This document shows positions 13,616 through 18,168 of a stretch of DNA of 18,168 nucleotides, in pieces. The stretch is from JAJTHY01 sp964458795. GTDB lineage: Bacteria; Pseudomonadota; Alphaproteobacteria; Rickettsiales; Midichloriaceae. The position numbers were made by a program, and so were the translations under genes. A model generated the notes under the pieces. That model saw nothing but the letters and a program-made list of their open reading frames with translations. It had not been told where the DNA came from and ran no database searches. Location: positions 1 to 18,168 of the forward strand of contig CAYWJW010000032.1 of NCBI GenBank assembly GCA_964458795.1, read 5' to 3'. Within the stretch, counting starts at the first letter, position 1; every line of letters starts with the position of its first letter.

Positions 13616-14326
13616 AGTCCAACTATAATATTCGATCGTGATTTTCATTTGAAGCAAGTAAATAGGCATAATAAGAATTTTTCAAGTGATATAGTGATAC
13701 GCACAGTCTCTGATATTGTATGTGAGAAGATTGATTTGCTTAAAGAGACATATAAGTTTGTTTACGATAAGCCGCTCGCATTTAATTTTTATCCAAGTCA
13801 ATTGTTTGCAACTGAGCATGGTGGATACGATAAGCCTGTACAAGGTGAATATGATCTTATAATTGCCAACCTAAGCCTGCACCATGAGAACGATGTTGTT
13901 GGTGCTTTGGTTGGGTATAAGGAGCATCTTGTAGAGGGTGGTATACTAATTGCCACATTGTTTGGTGGAAGCACGCTCATAGAGCTGAGGAAAATACTTG
14001 AACAAACAGAATTAGAGTTAGTTAATGGCGCTTCCCCAAGGGTAATACCCATGATTGATGTTAAAGATGCAGGACGGTTAGTGCAGCTTGCTAAATTTAA
14101 ACAAGTCATCGCTGATTCAGAAGATATCGAGGTAGTATACAAGGATTTTGATAGCCAATTGAATCATCCGCGTAAAATGGCGCAGAGCAATTGTTTAATA
14201 GCTAGAAATAAATCATATGTTGGCAGAGAGTTCTTCAAAGTTGCCGCGCAAAAGGCATCGCAGCATTTTGGCCCAAATGACTATACCAATACTTTTGAAG
14301 TTATAAGTCTAACCTGTATAAAATAG
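13607..14326 (+). CDS. NDUFAF5/BioC-like methyltransferase-fold protein lacking a recognisable SAM motif I
   Basis: The C-terminal two thirds match alphaproteobacterial relatives of mitochondrial NDUFAF5, a complex I assembly factor of the class I methyltransferase fold often annotated as BioC-like. Visible marks are IIFDRDFHLKQVNRH (8-22), EYDLIIANLSLHHENDVVGAL, LFGGSTLIELR, NGASPRVIPMIDVKDAGRL, and a late SNCLIAR. At 239 residues it is shorter than the usual 270-300. The expected SAM-binding loop (D/ExGxGxG type) between residues 40 and 85 is absent, replaced by YKFVYDKPLAFNFYPSQLF. No frameshift restores it. It may be non-catalytic or use a different cofactor mode. The start ATG 13607 has no ribosome binding site. 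The quinone oxidoreductase follows after 7 bases, so the two are likely cotranscribed. Confidence 0.75.
   Translation: MQHSPTIIFDRDFHLKQVNRHNKNFSSDIVIRTVSDIVCEKIDLLKETYKFVYDKPLAFNFYPSQLFATEHGGYDKPVQGEYDLIIANLSLHHENDVVGALVGYKEHLVEGGILIATLFGGSTLIELRKILEQTELELVNGASPRVIPMIDVKDAGRLVQLAKFKQVIADSEDIEVVYKDFDSQLNHPRKMAQSNCLIARNKSYVGREFFKVAAQKASQHFGPNDYTNTFEVISLTCIK
13625..13653 (-). promoter_or_regulatory. Possible comF promoter inside the divergent methyltransferase gene
   Basis: On the minus strand TTCAAA (13653-13648) and TATTAT (13630-13625) are 17 bases apart. Transcription would start only two or three bases before ATG 13615, so comF mRNA may be close to leaderless, in line with its lack of a ribosome binding site. 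Confidence 0.35.
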
Positions 14327-14333
14327 GTGTATA

Positions 14334-15251
14334 ATGAAGTGCGCTAAGATTATTAACGGTAAACTCGAATTTAAGCAGGTTCCAATACCTACCACTCTTA
14401 ACGGTGAACGTCTAATAAAAGTTAACGCATTTGCTATAAATCGTGCAGATCTTCTGCAAATTGACGGGCTTTATAACGCACCTAGCGGCAGTAATATACC
14501 TGGGCTTGAAGTAGCAGGAATTGATGTGGAGACAGGTGAAGAGGTATGCGCCTTGGTAGAATCTGGTGGATATGCAGAATATGTATGCGCAAATTCCCTA
14601 CATATAGTGCCTGCACCACAGAGTTTTAACCTAGAAGAAAGTGCGGCTTTCCTTGAAGCTTTGATCACAGGTAATATGAATATATTTTATAATGCCACAG
14701 CATCTGCTGGAGAAACTATTTTAATACATGGAGGTTCAAGCGGAGTTGGATCATTTGCTATAAAGATGTGCAAGTTGAAAGGTTTACATGTAATTGCCAC
14801 TACTAGTGATCTCTCAAAGAGTAACAAGTGTTTTGGCCTAGGAGCAGACTCGGTAATGGATTACACAGAGGATTTTGATATTAAGCTTAAGGGGCAAGTT
14901 GATATCATCTTAGATATTTTAGGAGGGGATTATCTAAATAAGAATCTAAGTTGCCTTAAGTTAGGTGGTAGACTATGCCTGATTGCTATGATGACTGGTA
15001 GCAAAGCTCAGATAAATTTAAGCTCGGTTCTAATGAAGAACCTCAAAATTATAGGGTCTACCTTGCGGTCAAAAGGAGCTGAAGATAAGCATAAATTGAT
15101 TAAGTCGGCAATGCAGGCTTTTGGAAAGCATATAGAACTTGGAGAACTAAAACCTACAATCGATTCAGTATATCCCTTTACAGATTTACCAAAAGCATTG
15201 CAAAGAGTCGCTTCCAGAAAGCATTTTGGCAAGGTTGTAGTTGTTATTTAA
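14334..15251 (+). CDS. NAD(P)H quinone oxidoreductase, zinc-less MDR family (PIG3/TP53I3-like)
   Basis: Members reduce quinones with NADPH in one-electron steps, in the cytoplasm. The 305-residue protein has the zinc-less medium-chain reductase layout. The N-terminal GroES-like part includes the quinone reductase signature NRADLLQIDGLYNAPSG with IPGLEVAG close behind (36-62). The Rossmann domain has IHGGSSGVGSFAIKM (131-145). The family C-terminus ends in VYPFTDLPKALQRVASRKHFGKVVV. The catalytic zinc ligands of alcohol dehydrogenases are missing, as expected for this family. It is about 15-20 residues shorter than typical PIG3-like proteins. The start ATG 14334 follows TAGGTG at a reasonable distance and is 7 bases after the methyltransferase stop, which suggests an operon and a shared respiratory or redox role. 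Confidence 0.9.
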   Translation: MKCAKIINGKLEFKQVPIPTTLNGERLIKVNAFAINRADLLQIDGLYNAPSGSNIPGLEVAGIDVETGEEVCALVESGGYAEYVCANSLHIVPAPQSFNLEESAAFLEALITGNMNIFYNATASAGETILIHGGSSGVGSFAIKMCKLKGLHVIATTSDLSKSNKCFGLGADSVMDYTEDFDIKLKGQVDIILDILGGDYLNKNLSCLKLGGRLCLIAMMTGSKAQINLSSVLMKNLKIIGSTLRSKGAEDKHKLIKSAMQAFGKHIELGELKPTIDSVYPFTDLPKALQRVASRKHFGKVVVVI

Positions 15252-15274
15252 TTTAATAAAAATATTTTGCTTGG

Positions 15275-15307
15275 GGACTTCCATGGGCAAAGCTTGTCAT
15301 ATATACT
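15275..15307 (+). promoter_or_regulatory. Promoter with GGACTTCCAT element, upstream of rpiB-glyA
   Basis: GGACTTCCAT (15275-15284) is followed after 17 bases by TATACT (15302-15307), with an AAAAATATTTT tract just upstream. It repeats the arrangement at 12630-12662. Transcription would start near 15314, about 45 bases before the TTG start; the leader contains AAGGAG (15345-15350). Confidence 0.5.
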
Positions 15308-15358
15308 ATAAATACAAGGTAAGAAAAGTGTGAGCACTAATACTAAGGAGTTTTAAAG

Positions 15359-17071
15359 TTGGATATTCAGAGAATTTTTATAGCATCGGATCACGCAGGG
15401 TTTCTGCTGAAAGAATCTATAAAGTCTGATTTTGAAAATTTAGACTTAATAGATTTAGGTACTTTTTCGGAAGAATCAGTTGATTACCCAGATTATGCTG
15501 CAGCACTTGCAGGAGCGCTATTTGAGGAAGGAGAGGGATTTGGTATTCTTATTTGTGGCAGTGGTATAGGCATATCAATTGCAGCCAATCGCTTTGCGCA
15601 TATAAGGGCCGCTCTATGTAGAGAAGTTTCAGACGCTGAAGTTGCGCGCAAACATAATAATGCTAACGTTTTAGTGCTCGGAGGTAGAGTAACAAATTTT
15701 AAGCAAGCAGGAGATATAGTAAGCACCTTTATCAACACAAAATTTGAAGGTGGTAGGCATCAAAATAGAATTAATAAACTAGAGGGAAATATGTACGTAT
15801 CAAAAACATCTAAAAATAATCTGGCAACTCTAGATCCAGAGATCTCTGCATCAATTCAAGCTGAGCTTAAACGTCAGCAGTCAACTATAGAGTTAATAGC
15901 ATCAGAGAATATAGTAAGTGGAGCTGTGCTCGAGGCACAAGGCTCCGTTATGACTAACAAATATGCAGAAGGTTATATCCGCAAGCGCTATTACGGTGGC
16001 TGTGAGTATGTTGATGTAGCTGAGGAATTGGCTATAGAGCGTATCAAGAAGTTATTTAATGTTGGGTTTGCCAATGTGCAGCCACATTCAGGTTCGCAGG
16101 CCAATCAGGCAGTTTTTTTAGCATTACTAAGTCCTGGAGACACTTTCTTAGGCATGTCACTAAATTCAGGCGGGCACTTGACCCATGGCTCTAAAGTGAA
16201 TATGTCTGGAAAATGGTTTAACGCAATTGGCTACGATGTTGATCCTGTAACTGGATTAATTGATATGCAAGAGGTTGAAAAACTTGCGGTTCAGCATAAG
16301 CCAAAGCTTATAATAGCTGGGGGTTCAGCTTACCCAAGAACTATTGACTTTGCCGCATTTAGAGCAATTGCTGATAAAGTTGGGGCATACCTCATGGTTG
16401 ATATGGCTCACTTCGCTGGTCTAGTTGCAGGTGGTGTATTCCCCAGCCCATTTCCACACGCACATGTAGCAACTTCTACCACACATAAGACTCTACGTGG
16501 TCCTAGGGGTGGCCTCATTCTGACCAATGACGAAGAGCTAGCCAAAAAGATTGATTCTGCTATTTTCCCTGGGCTTCAGGGCGGCCCTCTTATGCACGTG
16601 ATCGCCGCTAAAGCAGTGGCATTTGGAGAGGCTCTAAGACCAGAGTTTAAGCTATATGCACGGCAAGTTATCGAAAATGCTAAGGCGTTCTCTGAGGTCT
16701 TGCATAAGCGTGGTTACACCATCTTCACTGGTGGTACAGACTGTCACTTATTGCTTGTGGACCTAAGGCCACAAAAGTTAACAGGGAAAGCTGCGGAAAA
16801 ATCGCTTGAGCATGCAGGACTTACTTGCAATAAAAACGCAATCCCATTTGATACGGAGAAACCTTTTATAACTTCTGGAATTAGGCTTGGGACACCAGCT
16901 GGAACTTCTAGAGGTTTTGGTGTTAGGGAGTTTGAAATAGTTGGCAATTTAGTAGCAGATGTGCTCGATGCACTTGCCAAAAACCCCGAAAACAATTCGG
17001 TTGCAGAACAGAAAGCTGCGATAGAGGTGGGTAACTTGTGCAAACAGTTCCCGATATATCAGGACTTATAG
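15359..17071 (+). CDS. rpiB-glyA: Bifunctional fusion: ribose-5-phosphate isomerase B + serine hydroxymethyltransferase
   Basis: One 570-residue frame joins two complete cytoplasmic enzymes. Residues 1-144 are RpiB (ribulose-5-P to ribose-5-P): IASDHAGF (Asp11, His12), VDYPDYA, ICGSGIGISIAANRF with Cys66, RKHNNANVLVLGGR with His99, and GGRHQNRINKL with Arg133 and Arg137. Residues 145-570 are GlyA (serine + THF to glycine + methylene-THF): ELIASENIVS, TNKYAEGYIRKRYYGGCEYVD, VQPHSGSQANQA, DMAHFAGLVAGG, and the PLP lysine Lys377 in STTHKTLRGPRGG. All key residues appear intact. The start is TTG 15359 with AAGGAG 8 bases upstream. Met145 (ATG 15791) is preceded by AGAGGG, so a separate GlyA chain may also be made. 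The two genes are common neighbours in alphaproteobacteria; here the intervening stop is gone. Confidence 0.93.
   Translation: MDIQRIFIASDHAGFLLKESIKSDFENLDLIDLGTFSEESVDYPDYAAALAGALFEEGEGFGILICGSGIGISIAANRFAHIRAALCREVSDAEVARKHNNANVLVLGGRVTNFKQAGDIVSTFINTKFEGGRHQNRINKLEGNMYVSKTSKNNLATLDPEISASIQAELKRQQSTIELIASENIVSGAVLEAQGSVMTNKYAEGYIRKRYYGGCEYVDVAEELAIERIKKLFNVGFANVQPHSGSQANQAVFLALLSPGDTFLGMSLNSGGHLTHGSKVNMSGKWFNAIGYDVDPVTGLIDMQEVEKLAVQHKPKLIIAGGSAYPRTIDFAAFRAIADKVGAYLMVDMAHFAGLVAGGVFPSPFPHAHVATSTTHKTLRGPRGGLILTNDEELAKKIDSAIFPGLQGGPLMHVIAAKAVAFGEALRPEFKLYARQVIENAKAFSEVLHKRGYTIFTGGTDCHLLLVDLRPQKLTGKAAEKSLEHAGLTCNKNAIPFDTEKPFITSGIRLGTPAGTSRGFGVREFEIVGNLVADVLDALAKNPENNSVAEQKAAIEVGNLCKQFPIYQDL
15781..15793 (+). 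promoter_or_regulatory. Internal ribosome binding site and start codon for a free GlyA chain
   Basis: AGAGGG (15781-15786) lies 4 bases before ATG 15791, in frame with the fusion and exactly where SHMT proteins usually begin. Initiation here would yield a normal 426-residue GlyA in addition to the fusion. Confidence 0.5.
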
Positions 17072-17075
17072 TAAG

Positions 17076-17114
17076 ATACAGGTACTTGGAGCGCTTTGCC
17101 CCAAGTACCTGTAT
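17076..17114. terminator. Strong hairpin terminator between convergent rpiB-glyA and outer-membrane protein genes
   Basis: A perfect 14-base stem, ATACAGGTACTTGG (17076-17089) and CCAAGTACCTGTAT (17101-17114), has an 11-base loop and starts 5 bases after the fusion stop codon. On the plus strand a TTTTATT run follows at 17121-17127. It sits 12 bases beyond the opposite-strand stop and probably serves both directions. Confidence 0.8.
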
Positions 17115-17125
17115 AAGATGTTTTA

Positions 17126-17686
17126 TTAGAAAGTATAATTAACACCTATTGTAGGCATCCAGACGTTATGTTTGGTGATTGGTTTAGTATTTATGTTGTA
17201 ATGTAGCATGCTACGAACACCTAGATTCTTGTTTATGTTATACTGCAATCCACCACCAAGACGTAGAATTGGTTTGTTGGTGGAAGTTGTGTATTTGCCA
17301 ACACCAACCGAAGCGATAGCTTCTAAGCTCTTAGTGATTGGAGCATATGCACGACCATCAAGATAGAGTGCTCCGGCATGTGCCTTGACAGGGTCATATT
17401 GTGATTTTCTAGGTTGTGGTATGAAGCTAAGATAGCCTGCTTCAACACCAAAGTAATCGCCAATTCTAAGACCTGCATTTGGCATCGTACTAATTCTGTG
17501 TACTGAGCTGTAAGGTCCTGTATTTTTAGTGTAGGAATAGCCAAGATCAAGGCCTATATAAGGTCTAATTGTTGGGTTAATAGTAGATGTAGGTGTATTA
17601 GACTTTTTAGTAGCCTCTGCTGCATTAGCAGCAACGCCTGTAAGTATAATGGCTGCTAGAGCAAGCCTAGAGATAATATGTTTCAT
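17126..17686 (-). CDS. Small outer-membrane beta-barrel protein (porin/OmpA-barrel-like)
   Basis: This 186-residue protein has a signal peptide (residues 1-22, cleavage after VAANA) and a short Thr/Ser/Pro-rich linker. It then shows alternating strands typical of an eight-stranded barrel: IRPYIGLDLGYSYTKN, NAGLRIGDYFGVEAGYLSF, GALYLDGRAYAPI, SLEAIASVGVGKYT, ILRLGGGLQYNINKNLGVRSML. It ends in VNYTF, and the terminal Phe is the usual Bam recognition signal. Similar small barrels are abundant surface proteins of Rickettsiales-like bacteria, but the specific role is unknown. The start is ATG 17686. The gene is followed on its 3' side by the shared hairpin terminator. Its leader contains repeated GGTTAA elements. 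Its composition looks typical of its neighbours, with no sign of transfer. Confidence 0.85.
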   Translation of the reverse strand: MKHIISRLALAAIILTGVAANAAEATKKSNTPTSTINPTIRPYIGLDLGYSYTKNTGPYSSVHRISTMPNAGLRIGDYFGVEAGYLSFIPQPRKSQYDPVKAHAGALYLDGRAYAPITKSLEAIASVGVGKYTTSTNKPILRLGGGLQYNINKNLGVRSMLHYNINTKPITKHNVWMPTIGVNYTF

Positions 17687-17869
17687 GTTGAACCTAAGGT
17701 TAATTGGTTAACCTCATGCAGTCTGCACGAGGAGAAGGGAATAAGTATTCCACTATCCGCGCGAAGGGTATCTTATGGAAAAATATAAATCAAAGCGATT
17801 TATGTGAATATTTGAGGTGATATTTAATATATCGGCTTGTTTAATAAGAAAAATGCGAGTTTTTCAATA
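17687..17869 (-). promoter_or_regulatory. 183-base leader/intergenic region between rseP and the outer-membrane protein gene
   Basis: The part next to the start holds AACCTAAGGTT (17691-17701) and GGTTAATTGGTTAACC (17699-17714), a cluster of GGTTA repeats with an inverted arrangement. Further upstream lie GGAATAAGTATTCC (a near-palindrome around 17740) and an AT-rich stretch. GAAAAA/TTTTTC (17848-17865) could be a weak rseP terminator. A minus-strand TTGATT near 17800 may be a -35 element, but no convincing -10 partner is seen. No small gene or known RNA is recognisable. Confidence 0.3.
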
Positions 17870-18168
17870 TTAATTGCCAATTAGATTCATTACATCATTA
17901 AATGTAACAAATAGCATGAGAGTGATCAAAAGTATGAAGCTCACTTTCGTGGCAGCAAGTTGGAACTTTTCTCCTACAGGCTTACCGGTAAGTGCTTCGA
18001 CCATATAATAAGCGAGATGGCCGCCGTCTAAAAGTGGCAATGGTAATAAATTCACCAGCCCTAAGTTTATCGAGATAAGAGCAACAAACCATAAAATGCT
18101 GGAAATACCGTACTTTGCTGATTGCCCTGAATACTGTGCAATCTTAATAGGCCCACCTAACTGCTTAA
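17870..18168 (-). CDS. rseP: RseP, site-2 zinc metalloprotease (M50), C-terminal part (5' end outside window)
   Basis: RseP is a membrane-embedded protease that cleaves transmembrane anti-sigma factors and remnant signal peptides. The frame is open to the right edge, so about 98 C-terminal residues are visible. It contains QLGGPIKIAQ, then a membrane segment (ISSILWFVALISINLGLVNLL), and the M50 motif NLLPLPLLDGGH with the zinc-binding Asp. These are followed by VEALTGKPVGEKFQ and a last membrane helix ending in VTFNDVMNLIGN. These match the family's closing region, so the 3' end is intact. The GTG at 18055 is an internal codon, not the start. In many alphaproteobacteria rseP follows dxr and precedes bamA (an outer-membrane assembly gene); here a small barrel gene comes next on the same strand. 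Confidence 0.92.
   Translation of the reverse strand, partial: KQLGGPIKIAQYSGQSAKYGISSILWFVALISINLGLVNLLPLPLLDGGHLAYYMVEALTGKPVGEKFQLAATKVSFILLITLMLFVTFNDVMNLIGN

Noticed and set aside
13616..13669. 18-residue N-terminal extension of ComF
   Set aside because: It would lie wholly within the divergent methyltransferase gene and over the best promoter, and homologues start nearer the PPxCxxC motif.
17323..17550. 75-codon second-frame minus-strand ORF inside the outer-membrane protein gene
   Set aside because: The overlapping frame carries the signal peptide and barrel pattern; this one is an alternate-frame shadow.
1..18168. Mobile elements, CRISPR arrays, tRNA or other RNA genes
   Set aside because: I found no transposase, integrase, regular spaced repeats or cloverleaf-like sequence in any intergenic gap, and all gaps are short.

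Overview
This window looks like a chromosomal segment of an intracellular or symbiotic alphaproteobacterium. A Rickettsiales-like (for example Midichloria/Jidaibacter-type) or Holosporales-like organism fits best. The pointers are AT-rich DNA and codon use, an HdaA replication regulator, a DUF2628 protein, an NDUFAF5-like methyltransferase, a large ankyrin/helical-repeat protein of effector type, and a lone ccmF away from other cytochrome c maturation genes. The taxonomic placement is inference; there is no rRNA or other decisive marker here.

Region 1 (1-4572, plus strand) is a tight run: 3' end of murD, ftsW, an LD-carboxypeptidase (S66), a CorC/HlyC-type CNNM-CBS membrane protein and hdaA. 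The first three genes overlap by one base each (TAGTG, TAATG). It combines peptidoglycan precursor synthesis, septal glycan polymerisation and muropeptide recycling with replication control. The position usually held by murG/murC after ftsW is taken by the carboxypeptidase.

Region 2 (4608-8209, minus strand) is a likely five-gene operon: ccmF, a FeoC-like Fe-S winged-helix protein, a Bcp/PrxQ peroxiredoxin, a DUF2628 membrane protein and a GNAT acetyltransferase. The theme of haem, iron and redox handling is plausible.

Region 3 (8306-13615) is a set of single genes on alternating strands: a small secreted protein, a CTP-dependent (dolichol/diacylglycerol-type) lipid kinase, a one-pass membrane protein, a 916-residue ankyrin/solenoid protein with a possible RelE/HigB-like C-terminus, a small 60-codon gene with its own promoter and a mini-ORF leader, and comF.

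Region 4 (13607-17071, plus strand) holds an NDUFAF5/BioC-like methyltransferase that seems to have lost the glycine-rich SAM motif, a zinc-less quinone oxidoreductase, and an in-frame fusion of ribose-5-phosphate isomerase B to serine hydroxymethyltransferase. The fusion ends in a strong hairpin terminator.

Region 5 (17126-18168, minus strand) holds a small outer-membrane beta-barrel protein and the 3' end of rseP.

There is no insertion sequence, phage, CRISPR array, tRNA or rRNA that I can support, and no intergenic gap longer than about 180 bases. The most notable items are the RpiB-GlyA fusion, the degenerate methyltransferase, the ankyrin/solenoid protein with a toxin-like tail, and a promoter motif (GGACTTCCAT, 17 bases, TATAAT/TATACT) shared by the small 60-codon gene and the fusion gene.
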